Made by a program: the position numbers and the translations under genes | Assembly: GCA_012033205.1 (NCBI GenBank) | Contig: JAAUSO010000010.1 | Location: 16,562-80,561 of the forward strand | Direction: 5' to 3' | DNA: 64,000 nucleotides | DNA from: Richelia sp. SL_2_1 | GTDB taxonomy: Bacteria > Cyanobacteriota > Cyanobacteriia > Cyanobacteriales > Nostocaceae | Part shown: piece after piece, positions 19,004-27,813 of the stretch | Layout of the letters: each line of letters starts with the position of its first letter | Position numbering within the stretch: the first letter of the stretch is position 1 | The notes under the pieces: model-generated | What the model saw: only the letters and a program-made list of their open reading frames with translations | What the model was told of the DNA's origin: nothing | Databases searched by the model: none

Positions 19004-21346
19004 ATGAGTGTAAAAGTAAGTGGTGGTAGCCCAGTTATCTATCCACAACAATATCAAAGTTTACCTATTTCAGTGATTTCTCAGGGGTCACAACAAGACC
19101 GTTATTTAAGAAATAGTGAACTTAAAGAACTAGAGTCGTTTTTTAGTTCTGGTAAGTTGCGGTTAGAGATTGCAATAACTTTGACTAATAAAGCTGATGA
19201 AATTGTCTGTGCTGGAGCCAACCGTATTTTCATTGGTGGTTCAGCTTCTGATTACCTGGAAAAGCCTCAAGAGCAAATAGGATTACCGGGTTCGGGGTAC
19301 TATATCGGTGAAGACTATCTGAGTGTGGCAAGAAGAAATCGTGTTGTTGCGGTTAAGGAACGTCTCGAATCAATACAACCCCCAAAGATTTTTGCTCCGA
19401 TTAAGGCTTGGTGGGAACAAGTACGAACGCTCTATAGCGATAGAGACCCACTTCCAGGAGGTTTTCGTTTTATCAATATCTCTCGCTATGGACCAAAAAG
19501 AATGCAAAGGTCTATGCGAGACCTATCCTGGTTCTTGCGTTATATTACTTATGCGATTGTTGCTGGTGATGCCAGTATTATCATAGTTAATGCGCGAGGA
19601 TTGCGCGGAGTTATTCCAGAAGATGTAACAGAAGCTACCGTTGTTGCTCTTAAAGAAATGCGGCGACAGTCGGTGAGCTATTTGCAAGTTAATACTGAAG
19701 CTACAAACATTATCAAGTACTATTTTGACATCCTGATTGCTGAGTACTTAGAAGAAAAACCCTCGGACAAACTGAGAATTGGAGTTTCCAATCAACAACA
19801 GGGTTTGGTATTACCCCAAAGTTATGCGATAGCGTCGGAACACCGTCCAAAATTCGCGTTCAAGTCGGTTCTATCGGAAACAGAAAAGCGAGAGGCAATT
19901 AAAGCTGCTTATCGTCAAGTTTTTGAACGTGATATTACTGCCATATATGCTTTTTCTGGTATAGAAATAGAATCTCAACTTAAGGGTGGACAAATCTCGA
20001 TGAAAGAGTTTGTCCGCAGGTTGGGTAAATCTCGCCTTTATCGGAGGCTTTTTTACGAGCCTTACACAATCAGTCGGGTTATAGAATTGGCGATGCGGCA
20101 CTTTTTAGGTCGCGGGTTGAGTTCTTTAACGGAATTCCAAGAATATTTTGCAGTTATTACTAAAGGTGGTTTACCTAAACTGATAGATGCTTTAGTTGAT
20201 TCTCAGGAATACTCCGATTACTTTGGTGAGGAAACAGTACCGTATTTGCGCGGTTTGGGTCAAGAAGCTCAGGAATGTCGCAATTGGGGTCCGCAAATTG
20301 ATTTATTCAAATATAGCGCTCCCGTTCGCAAAATTCCTCAGTTTGTAACCTTGTTTGCTAAATATCAAAAGCCTCTACCCAATCAACATCCTTACGGTTG
20401 TGGTAACGATCCATTAGAAATTCAGTTTGGTGCAGTTTTTCCTCAAGAGAACCGCAATCCTCATCCCGAACCTGCGTTTTTCAACAAAGATACTCGCCGG
20501 ATTTTGATTAATTGTAGTTCCTCTTTTTACAATGGTAATCAAACTAGCTACCATCAAGTACCCGGTTCTGCGGTTAGTATTATCAAGCTAAATCCTCTAG
20601 AGAAGGGAAAAACTAAGTTTTTACAAAATGGTAAAAACACAGATGAAACTACTAAGGTCAAAAAGCCAGAAAATAAGAGTATAAATTTGGCGAAACACTC
20701 CCTTGAAGCTGTAATTAGAGGAGCTTATCGACAGGTATTCGGACGCGAATTGTTACAAGGTCAACGTTTAACAACCGCAGAAATCAAACTCAAAGGTGGT
20801 GAAATTACGGTGCGGGAGTTTATCCGTCAGTTGGCTAAGTCTAATTGGTTTCGCAGAATGTATTGGGAAAAACTTTATATTACTAAGGCGATTGAATATA
20901 TTCATCGGCGTTTGTTAGGTCGTCCTACTTATGGACGACAAGAAATGAATCGCTACTATGATATTTGCGCTACCAAAGGGTTTTACGCTCTGATCGATGA
21001 AATCCTCAACAGCGCCGAATACATCGAAGCCTTTGGGGAAAATACGGTTCCTTATGAGCGTTATATTACACCAAGAGGTTTGGCGATGCGCCGTTCTGCA
21101 TCCGCTGAGGCTGTAAATTTAACAGCTAAATCCTCACTTTCATCTGCCTCTGAACTGGATGCCTTTATTCCCCAACAGCGGAACATCCCAAAACAACTTT
21201 TCTGGGCAGAATCTGCTCATACACAACAGCAAAACTCCGAATATGTATCCAACACCAACAACTCGAAACCAAAGTTAAGCCTAGAACCAATGACTGAATC
21301 TGTAACTCAGGAGAATTATGAGTATAGTCAAGCAAGTGATTCTTAA
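19004..21346 (+). CDS. apcE2: Far-red core-membrane linker ApcE2
   Basis: This 780-residue linker anchors the far-red phycobilisome core and acts as terminal emitter. Residues 1-240 are the phycobilin domain (YLRNSELKELESFF, SRYGPKRMQRSMRDLSWFL). Where ordinary ApcE has its bilin Cys (ENACSS), this has Val208 in IPEDVTEATVVAL, as known for ApcE2, whose bilin is held without a covalent bond. Two linker-repeat domains follow at about 290-430 and 555-700 (REAIKAAYRQVFERDI, VIRGAYRQVFGRELLQG). Two repeats suggest a small two-cylinder core, compared with the three or four in larger ApcE. The last 29 bases overlap the next apcD gene. Confidence 0.95.
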   Translation: MSVKVSGGSPVIYPQQYQSLPISVISQGSQQDRYLRNSELKELESFFSSGKLRLEIAITLTNKADEIVCAGANRIFIGGSASDYLEKPQEQIGLPGSGYYIGEDYLSVARRNRVVAVKERLESIQPPKIFAPIKAWWEQVRTLYSDRDPLPGGFRFINISRYGPKRMQRSMRDLSWFLRYITYAIVAGDASIIIVNARGLRGVIPEDVTEATVVALKEMRRQSVSYLQVNTEATNIIKYYFDILIAEYLEEKPSDKLRIGVSNQQQGLVLPQSYAIASEHRPKFAFKSVLSETEKREAIKAAYRQVFERDITAIYAFSGIEIESQLKGGQISMKEFVRRLGKSRLYRRLFYEPYTISRVIELAMRHFLGRGLSSLTEFQEYFAVITKGGLPKLIDALVDSQEYSDYFGEETVPYLRGLGQEAQECRNWGPQIDLFKYSAPVRKIPQFVTLFAKYQKPLPNQHPYGCGNDPLEIQFGAVFPQENRNPHPEPAFFNKDTRRILINCSSSFYNGNQTSYHQVPGSAVSIIKLNPLEKGKTKFLQNGKNTDETTKVKKPENKSINLAKHSLEAVIRGAYRQVFGRELLQGQRLTTAEIKLKGGEITVREFIRQLAKSNWFRRMYWEKLYITKAIEYIHRRLLGRPTYGRQEMNRYYDICATKGFYALIDEILNSAEYIEAFGENTVPYERYITPRGLAMRRSASAEAVNLTAKSSLSSASELDAFIPQQRNIPKQLFWAESAHTQQQNSEYVSNTNNSKPKLSLEPMTESVTQENYEYSQASDS

Positions 21347-21839
21347 TGCCGATGAACAACTGCGTTATCCGACACCCGGAGAAATCCGCATGATTCAAAA
21401 TTTTTGTCATACAGGAACGCAGCGGATTCGGATTGCGACAACTTTGGCAAAAAATCAAAGACGGTTGGTAGAATTAGCCAGCGATCAATTCTGGAAGCGG
21501 TGTCCTAACACCCCCAGTAATAGCGGCAATATGAGAAAGACATCTTCGTGTCAGCGCGATCAAGGTTGGTATATCCGTTTAGTTGCTTACTGTGTTTTAG
21601 CAGGTAATGAACAGCCATTAACGGAAATTGGTATTGTCGGGATGAAAGAAATGTACCAATCTTTGGGTATACCCTTAGCGAATTGGGTAGAAGCATTATG
21701 CTGTATCAAGGAACAAGCTGTATATCTTCTTGGCTCTGAGGATGCTGCTTTGGTGACTCCTTATTTTGACCAAATTATTCAAGCTCTTGCTTTACCTGGT
21801 ACTCCTTACTTGATCAACGATGGGAACCCAGATTGGTGA
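21318..21839 (+). CDS. apcD: Far-red allophycocyanin alpha subunit (ApcD type), third copy
   Basis: This 173-residue protein starts [20 protein letters not shown], the most like standard ApcD of the three copies, with bilin-binding Cys78 in [14 protein letters not shown] and the shared [11 protein letters not shown] segment. The core domain ends at about residue 158; a tail of about 15 residues ([15 protein letters not shown]) is unusual for the family. The start lies inside the end of apcE2 (29-base overlap, another frame), with the ribosome binding site aggag inside apcE2, so the two are probably translationally coupled. It is likely apcD2 or apcD3 of other far-red clusters. Confidence 0.9.
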   Translation: MSIVKQVILNADEQLRYPTPGEIRMIQNFCHTGTQRIRIATTLAKNQRRLVELASDQFWKRCPNTPSNSGNMRKTSSCQRDQGWYIRLVAYCVLAGNEQPLTEIGIVGMKEMYQSLGIPLANWVEALCCIKEQAVYLLGSEDAALVTPYFDQIIQALALPGTPYLINDGNPDW

Positions 21840-21877
21840 AGATTATTGATGTTAATTCAAGAAAAAGGAAAAATACT

Positions 21878-22936
21878 ATGACGATAGCTCTCAAACGCAG
21901 TCAGACAGAATGGGGATGGTTTACGGTTGTTGATGATTGGTTAAAACGAGACCGTTTCGTTTTTATCGGTTGGTCTGGTCTTTTACTATTCCCCTGTGCT
22001 TACTTATCTATCGGAGGTTGGTTTACTGGCACTACTTTTGTAACTTCTTGGTATACCCACGGTGTGGTCAGTTCTTACATAGAGGGCTGCAACTTTTTGA
22101 CAGTAGCTGTTTCTACCCCTGCCAATAGTATGGGTCACTCTTTACTACTATTATGGGGACCCGAAGCACAGGGAAACTTGATCCGTTGGTTTCAAATTGG
22201 CGGATTGTGGAATTTTGTCGCTTTTCATGGTGTTTTCGGATTAATCGGCTTCATGCTACGGCAACTTGAAATTGCTCGACTTGTAGGTATTCGACCGTAC
22301 AATGCGATCGCTTTCTCTGCACCGATTGCTGTTTTTGTTTCTGTATTCTTGATTTACCCTTTAGGTCAATCAAGCTGGTTTTTTGCTCCTAGCTTTGGAG
22401 TAGCCGCCATTTTTCGTTTTCTACTATTCTTCCAAGCTTTTCACAACTACACCCTCAACCCCTTCCATATGATGGGAGTAGCTGGTGTATTGGGTGGTGC
22501 TTTATTATGCGCCATACACGGTGCAACTGTGGAAAATACCCTGTTCAAAGATGGTAAAAATTTCAATACTTTCGGCGCATTTAGTGCAACTCAAGCAGAA
22601 GAAACCTATTCCTTTGTCACAGCTAACCGCTTTTGGTCGCAGATTTTTGGAATAGCCTTTTCTAACAAGCGGTGGTTACACTTTTTTATGTTGTTTGTAC
22701 CAGTCGCTGGTTTGTGGATGAGTTCAATTGGAATGGCGGGATTAGCCTTTAACTTGCGAGCATACGACTTTGTTTCTCAAGAATTACGAGCAGCGGAAGA
22801 TCCGGAATTTGAGACCTTTTACACCAAAAACATTCTTCTGAATGAAGGTGCTAGAACCTGGATGGCGCAAGAAGACCAGCCTCATCAACACTTCCAATTT
22901 CCCCCAGAAGTATTACCTCGTGGGAATGCTCTTTAA
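21878..22936 (+). CDS. psbD3: Photosystem II D2 protein, far-red paralogue
   Basis: This D2 protein of 352 residues starts [20 protein letters not shown]; the ATG at 21878-21880 matches the family start, and a longer frame to 21833 is ignored. The membrane core is intact: [20 protein letters not shown], the redox Tyr in [13 protein letters not shown], the histidine of [18 protein letters not shown], and the conserved end [10 protein letters not shown]. It pairs with far-red D1 in the reaction centre. It is 38 bases from the third apcD. In ordinary psbD-psbC operons psbC overlaps psbD; here 140 bases of repeats separate psbD3 and psbC2. Confidence 0.94.
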   Translation: MTIALKRSQTEWGWFTVVDDWLKRDRFVFIGWSGLLLFPCAYLSIGGWFTGTTFVTSWYTHGVVSSYIEGCNFLTVAVSTPANSMGHSLLLLWGPEAQGNLIRWFQIGGLWNFVAFHGVFGLIGFMLRQLEIARLVGIRPYNAIAFSAPIAVFVSVFLIYPLGQSSWFFAPSFGVAAIFRFLLFFQAFHNYTLNPFHMMGVAGVLGGALLCAIHGATVENTLFKDGKNFNTFGAFSATQAEETYSFVTANRFWSQIFGIAFSNKRWLHFFMLFVPVAGLWMSSIGMAGLAFNLRAYDFVSQELRAAEDPEFETFYTKNILLNEGARTWMAQEDQPHQHFQFPPEVLPRGNAL

Positions 22937-23076
22937 TTGGGAATTGGGTAATGGGTAATTGGGAATTGGGAATTGGGAATTGGGAATTGGGAATAGGGAA
23001 TAGGGAGCAGGGAGAGGAGGGAAATAAATAATAACTGTCAACTGTCAACTGTCAACTATCAACTATCAACTAATTA
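22937..23076. repeat. STRR-like tandem repeats between psbD3 and psbC2
   Basis: Runs of gggaatt and gggaata (about 22937-23008) are followed by actgtca and actatca heptamers (about 23035-23070), ending directly at the psbC2 start codon. Such heptamer arrays are typical of Nostocales intergenic regions. They leave no recognisable Shine-Dalgarno sequence in front of psbC2. Confidence 0.8.
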
Positions 23077-24476
23077 ATGATGGAAACACCTTTTGAAAAT
23101 TCAGCCACAATAACCGTTAGCCCTGAACAAAGAGAAGGTCGCGATCAAGCATCTACTGGATATGCATGGTGGGCTGGGAATGCCCGTTTTATCAACTTAT
23201 CCGGTCGCTTTTTGGGCGCTCACGTAGCTCATGCAGGAGTGATTGCCTTCTGGGCTGGAGCAATGCTGTTGTTTGAAGTTGCTCACTATATACCAGAAAA
23301 GCCGATGTACGAACAGGGTTTAATTCTCATGCCTCATATTGCAACCCTCGGCATCGGTGTAGGAGCAGGCGGTGAAATAATCAATACTTTCCCATTTTTG
23401 CCATTGCCGTAACCCATTTAATTGGTTCTGCTGTTTTGGGCTTTGGTGGCATTTATCACTCAATTAGAGGACCCCAAAAGCTAGCGGGTTTCTTCAATTT
23501 TGATTGGACTGATAAAGACAAAGTTACTAGTATTTTGGGATATCACTTGATTGCCCTTGGGATAGCCGCTTACTTACTTGTCGGTAAAGCCATGTTTTGG
23601 GGTGGTTTATATGATACTTGGGTACCAGGAGGTGGTGACGTGCGGCTTGTGACAAATCCCACCCTCGATCCAAGAATTATCTTTGGTTATGTCTTCAGTA
23701 ATATTACGGGCGGTTCCGGTAATATTGTGAGCGTTGATAATTTAGAAGATTTAGTTGGTGGTCATATTTGGGTAGGCGGATTGCTAATACTTGGCGGTAT
23801 TTGGCACATTGTAACGAAACCTTTCAAATGGACTCACAAAATCTTTATCTGGTCTGGTGAAGCCTACCTTTCTCAAAGTTTAGGTAATGTTGCCGGACAG
23901 GCTTTTATTGCTGCGATGTTTATTTGGTTTAACAATACTGCCTATCCTAGTGAGTTTTATGGACCGACAGTAGCAGAAGCTGCCAATGCTCAAGTACTAA
24001 ACTTTGTAGTCCGTGACCAAAGTTTAGGAGCGAATATTTCTACATCTCAAGGTCCCACTGGTTTAGGTAAATATTTACAGCGATCGCCAACAGGAGAAAT
24101 CATCTTTGGGGCTGAAACAATGCGGTTTTGGGATGTGAAAGCACCTTGGTTAGAGCCGTTGCGGGGAGTTAATGGATTAGATATTGACAAGCTAAAGAAT
24201 GATATTCAACCTTGGCAAAAACGTCGGGCTGCTGAATACATGACCCATTCTCCCATCGGTTCTTTGAATTCAGTTGGTGGTTTAGCAACGGAAGTTAATT
24301 CCTTTAATTTTGTCGGACCTCGTACTTGGCTAGCTTCTGCTCACTTTATTTTTGCATTACTGTTTCTAGTCGGTCATCTTTGGCACGCAGGTCGTGCAAG
24401 AGCCGCTGCTGCGGGGTTTGAAAGAGGTATCGAACGTGAAGATGAGCCAGTTTTATCGATGAAACCATTGGATTAA
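23077..24476 (+). CDS. psbC2: Photosystem II antenna CP43, far-red paralogue, with one-base frame break
   Basis: CP43 has six membrane spans and binds antenna chlorophyll plus one manganese-cluster ligand. The first frame (23077 to about 23395) reads [20 protein letters not shown] up to [10 protein letters not shown], then runs to a stop at 23412. CP43 continues in the next frame from [20 protein letters not shown] to the normal end [10 protein letters not shown] at 24476. The break is at ccatttttgcc, where one more T gives PFFAIAVTH. The repaired length is about 466 codons, normal for CP43. The manganese-ligand region ([19 protein letters not shown]) is intact. Directly upstream is STRR repeat with no clear ribosome binding site. 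Confidence 0.9.
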
Positions 24477-24698
24477 TTCAATGTGAGTTCCGATAATCAT
24501 AGAAGTCGGGTTTTTAAGATAAATATCAATCGCACGCTTATAACAGTAAATAAAAACCCGACTTCTTACCCCACAAAAATTCAGGTTTTACAGCTTGTTT
24601 TCATAGGAATTCAGTAATCAGATGTTAATTCGGTTAGTAGTTAGAAAACATTAGTGGTAGCTGGTAAATACTTATTCATCAAGGAGACTTTAGTCTTT
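24477..24698. other. Spacer with a far inverted repeat after psbC2
   Basis: Two related pieces lie on opposite strands: agaagtcgggtttttaaga (24500-24518) and aaaacccgacttctt (24552-24566). This could form a stem-loop of about 65 bases and may act as a repeat element or attenuator. A similar pair of agaagtcgggttttt and aaacccgacttctta lies at about 51987-52050. No gene is visible here. Confidence 0.5.
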
Positions 24699-24866
24699 AT
24701 GCTGATGGCATTTCGTAAAAATAATCTGGTAGTAGGGATAGAGGATTTGTTGCTCGAACACATCATTGTTCCTGTGTTTATCGTCTTTTTTTCAGTTACT
24801 GTGATGTTTTTAAACAGATTTTTTCCTGATTCGATATCAGGCACATATCTACAACTTTTTTTTTAA
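24699..24866 (+). CDS. Small membrane protein resembling PsaJ
   Basis: The 55-residue frame starts at ATG 24699-24701, 12 bases after an aaggag signal at 24681-24686. It has one membrane span (about residues 20-40, IIVPVFIVFFSVTVMFLN) followed by RFFPDSISGTYLQLFF. The pattern V-P then LN-x-x-FP-x-x-x-GT-aromatic matches PsaJ2 encoded at 27367 (VPVV to LNYLFPGLQYGTFF), and FLNRFFPD matches the end of ordinary PsaJ. It lacks the final HPL of PsaJ and has a longer N-terminus (FRKNNLVVGIEDLLLEH). It lies between psbC2 and psbB2. A second PsaJ-type or other small far-red photosystem subunit is plausible; function is not established. Confidence 0.5.
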   Translation: MLMAFRKNNLVVGIEDLLLEHIIVPVFIVFFSVTVMFLNRFFPDSISGTYLQLFF

Positions 24867-24928
24867 AATCAGGGAGTAGAAAAAATTAGCAGTTATCAAT
24901 TTGTGATTTTAATGTGATTTTAAAATTT

Positions 24929-24990
24929 ATAACTCCCAACTCCCAACTCCCAACTCCTAACTCCTAACTCCTAACTCCTAACTCCTAACT
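24929..24990. repeat. STRR-like aactccy repeats upstream of psbB2
   Basis: About eight tandem copies of the heptamer aactccc or aactcct lie within 90 bases of the psbB2 start. A usable signal (aaggaac) remains between the array and the ATG at 25016. The same heptamer family recurs at about 31580-31613 and 57540-57580. Confidence 0.8.
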
Positions 24991-25015
24991 AACTTTTTCA
25001 TAAGGAACATTATTT

Positions 25016-26545
25016 ATGGGATTACCTTGGTATCGTGTCCACACAGTAGTTTTGAATGACCCAGGAAGACTAATTGCTGTCCACCTGATGCATACAGCCT
25101 TGACAGCGGGATGGGCAGGGTCAATGGTTTTATACGAACTTGCTTTGTTTGACCCCAGCGACCCAGTTTTCAACCCGATGTGGCGACAGGGGATGTATGT
25201 ATTGCCTTTCATGGCTCGATTAGGTGTTACGGAATCTTGGGGTGGTTGGAGTCTCACGGGTGAACCTGTTACAGGATTTAGTTTGTGGACTTTTGAAAGT
25301 GTCGCCGCAGCTCATATTATCTTGTCAGGTTTATTATTTCTAGCTGCTTGTTGGCATTGGGTTTATTGGGATTTGGATTTATTTCAAGACCGTAAAAATA
25401 ATCAACCAGTCCTCGATTTACCAAGAATATTCGGGATTCATTTGTTACTTGCAGGTCTGCTTTGTTTTGGTTTTGGTGCTTTTCACCTTACAGGTGTATT
25501 TGGTCCGGGTATGTGGGTTTCTGACCCCTACGGATTAACTGGTCATGTCCAGGGTGTGGCTCCTGTGTGGGGAGCGGAGGGCTTTAATCCTTTTAATCCT
25601 GGTGGTGTTGTAGCTCATCACATTGCGGCGGGGATTGTTGGTATTATCGGTGGTATCTTCCATATCGCTTTTCGCCCTCCAGAAGTACTCTATAGGGCTT
25701 TAAGAATGGGTAATATTGAAACTGTTCTGGCAAGTGCCTTAGCAACATTCTTTTTTGCAGCTTTTATTGTTTCTGGAACAATGTGGTACGGTAGCGCCAC
25801 AACTCCGATTGAATTGTTTGGTCCGACTCGTTATCAATGGGACAGCGGTTATTTTCAAAATGAGATTAATCGACGAGTACAAAGCAATTTGGCTGGAGGT
25901 GAAACGCGATCGCAAGCTTGGTCAAATATTCCAGATAAGTTAGCTTTCTACGACTATGTTGGCAATAGTCCGGCTAAAGGTGGTTTATTCCGCGTCGGCG
26001 CGATGAATAAAGGTGATGGTATTGCTCAAGCTTGGTCTGGTCATCCAGTGTTTCAAGACAAAGAAGGTCGGGAATTGACGGTAAGACGGATGCCCAACTT
26101 CTTTGAAACTTTCCCAGTAGTTTTGACTGATAAAGATGATGTTGTGCGTGCAGATATACCTTTCCGACGGGCTGAATCAAAATTAAGCTTTGAACAAGCT
26201 GGTACAACTGTCAGTTTTTACGGTGGTCAACTCGACGGTCAAACATTTACAGATCCAATTGATGTTAAACCATTTGCTCGTCGCGCTCAACTGGGCGAAA
26301 TTTTTGAATTTGACAGTGCAACTCTCAATTCCGATGGCATATTCCGCACAAGTACCCGTGGATGGTTCGCTTTTGCTCATACAGTTTGGGGTTTACTCTG
26401 GTTCTTTGGACATATTTGGCATGGTTCCCGCACAATATATCGAGATGTCTTTGCTGGTATTGATCCTGACTTAGAAGAACAAGTTGAGTTCGGTGTTTTC
26501 CAGAAAGTGGGTGATCTGAGTACCCGCAAAAAGCAACCTGTTTAA
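25016..26545 (+). CDS. psbB2: Photosystem II antenna CP47, far-red paralogue
   Basis: This 509-residue protein has the normal CP47 length and reads intact throughout: [19 protein letters not shown] at the start, histidine-bearing membrane spans ([55 protein letters not shown]), the large lumenal loop (about 260-440), and [20 protein letters not shown] near the end. It binds antenna chlorophylls next to D2, some of which are chlorophyll f in far-red photosystem II. It follows psbC2 and the PsaJ-like gene. No psbH2, often found near psbB2, is visible. Confidence 0.94.
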   Translation: MGLPWYRVHTVVLNDPGRLIAVHLMHTALTAGWAGSMVLYELALFDPSDPVFNPMWRQGMYVLPFMARLGVTESWGGWSLTGEPVTGFSLWTFESVAAAHIILSGLLFLAACWHWVYWDLDLFQDRKNNQPVLDLPRIFGIHLLLAGLLCFGFGAFHLTGVFGPGMWVSDPYGLTGHVQGVAPVWGAEGFNPFNPGGVVAHHIAAGIVGIIGGIFHIAFRPPEVLYRALRMGNIETVLASALATFFFAAFIVSGTMWYGSATTPIELFGPTRYQWDSGYFQNEINRRVQSNLAGGETRSQAWSNIPDKLAFYDYVGNSPAKGGLFRVGAMNKGDGIAQAWSGHPVFQDKEGRELTVRRMPNFFETFPVVLTDKDDVVRADIPFRRAESKLSFEQAGTTVSFYGGQLDGQTFTDPIDVKPFARRAQLGEIFEFDSATLNSDGIFRTSTRGWFAFAHTVWGLLWFFGHIWHGSRTIYRDVFAGIDPDLEEQVEFGVFQKVGDLSTRKKQPV

Positions 26546-26562
26546 TTAAGATTCCCGAAATG

Positions 26563-26590
26563 TAGAGACGTATCATTGCTACGTCTTTAC
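26563..26590. repeat. Palindromic repeat (gacgtagc family) after psbB2
   Basis: The sequence tagagacgtatcattgctac followed by gtcttta is a near palindrome, closely related to the one after apcB2 at 18244. It lies 17 bases behind the psbB2 stop codon and could form a hairpin at the end of the psbB2 message, though only weak T residues follow. Confidence 0.55.
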
Positions 26591-26714
26591 AATGATTCTG
26601 CGTTACTCCCTTCCCGGCAGAAGATTACCGATAAAAAAACCCTTCTAGACGCAGAGAGCGCAAAGGAAAGAGATAAAGAGAAATAGGTAATTTTCAAGCG
26701 GGATAGGAGTAAGC

Positions 26715-27236
26715 ATGATGAATTTTGGCGCAAAAACAACAAAAGATAAAATCATGAAAAAAGTATTTTTCGCACTACTACTGACAAGTTTTCTGTGGAT
26801 GAATTTTGTTCCTGTTGCATTCGCAGAGAACACTACACTAGTACCTTGTAAAGAATCTCCTGCATTTGTAGAACGGATGCAAAATGCACCTGATAATTAT
26901 TACACTACCAAGCCATTTCAGGCTTATTCGCGATTACTCTGTGGTGATGATGGGCTACCACATTTGGTTCTTGATCGTTTAAACCTGGCATTTGACGTAA
27001 TGGCTCCGATTACGATGTTTTTATACATTGCAGGTTGGATAGGTTGGAGCGGACGTTCTTACTTAATAGCAATCAGAAAAGAAGGTGCAGGAGAAGAAAA
27101 GGAATTGTTTATTGATATCAGACTCTTCCTAAGTTGTATGATCAAGGCTTTAATGTGGCCGATATTAGCAATCAAAGAGTTTTTAAGTGGCGAATTAGTT
27201 GCTAAAGATGATGAAATTCCAATTTCAATTCGTTAG
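26715..27236 (+). CDS. psaF2: Photosystem I subunit III (PsaF), far-red paralogue
   Basis: This 173-residue protein has a signal peptide (MKKVFFALLLTSFLWMNFVP then VAFAEN) preceded by a 13-residue polar extension; the ATG at 26715 is kept because taggag lies six bases before it, although ATG 26754 is possible. Conserved PsaF features are LVPCKESPAFVERMQN with its Cys, the second Cys in SRLLCGDDGLPHLVLD, and a membrane span around residues 100-118. PsaF docks plastocyanin or cytochrome c6 at the lumenal side of photosystem I. psaJ2 follows 130 bases later, the usual psaF-psaJ order. Confidence 0.92.
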   Translation: MMNFGAKTTKDKIMKKVFFALLLTSFLWMNFVPVAFAENTTLVPCKESPAFVERMQNAPDNYYTTKPFQAYSRLLCGDDGLPHLVLDRLNLAFDVMAPITMFLYIAGWIGWSGRSYLIAIRKEGAGEEKELFIDIRLFLSCMIKALMWPILAIKEFLSGELVAKDDEIPISIR

Positions 27237-27366
27237 TAAAATCAAAATCAACCAACCATATCATGTCCGGATGATTAATTATTATTCGCTGTTGATTGGT
27301 AATTGGTAATGGGTAATTGGTAATGGGTATTATTCCCGACTTAATATTTTTGAAGGAGAATTAATC

Positions 27367-27516
27367 ATGGAGTCACGTTATTTCTTGAAATATCTTTCTA
27401 GTGTTCCCGTTGTTGCTACCTTAGCAGTGATTATTTTGTTTGTAATTTTCGTTACATTAAATTACTTGTTTCCTGGATTGCAATACGGGACTTTTTTCCA
27501 TCCTTTACCTCAATAA
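27367..27516 (+). CDS. psaJ2: Photosystem I subunit IX (PsaJ), far-red paralogue
   Basis: This 49-residue single-span protein reads MESRYFLKYLSSVPVVATLA, then a hydrophobic run and LNYLFPGLQYGTFFHPLPQ. The start (ylkYLssaPVvaT type) and the FP..HPL end are PsaJ hallmarks; ordinary PsaJ is about 40 residues. A good ribosome binding site (gaaggagaattaatc) precedes the ATG. PsaJ sits beside PsaF at the edge of photosystem I. This is the last gene of the plus-strand far-red arm. Confidence 0.9.
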   Translation: MESRYFLKYLSSVPVVATLAVIILFVIFVTLNYLFPGLQYGTFFHPLPQ

Positions 27517-27813
27517 GTTAATCATTAGGTCGATCGCAATTACTGCATAGCGTGGTATTTTGCGATCAATCAAGCTTCCAGTAATCGGATTAAGATTTTA
27601 GTCGTTGATCTGGAAATATTTTTAGTATATCGATTTACAGCGTAGCTATTGCGATCGTTCTCCCCATTATTTATAATCTTGCAATTAAGTCAGTTCTTAA
27701 TTTTGACCGCCGAAAATTAATATTATAAAGAATTATGTAACCAAAAAAATTCAACAATAATCACAGGTTATGATACCCTATCTGCAATTAGTTACGATTT
27801 ATAAGTATTCAAA
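27517..27813. other. Spacer between psaJ2 and ddl, end of the far-red cluster
   Basis: About 300 bases with no gene. Copies of gcgatc (around 27530, 27561 and 27651) may be HIP1-like sites. A clear intrinsic terminator was not found. The ddl promoter should lie in the last 100 bases. Confidence 0.4.
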
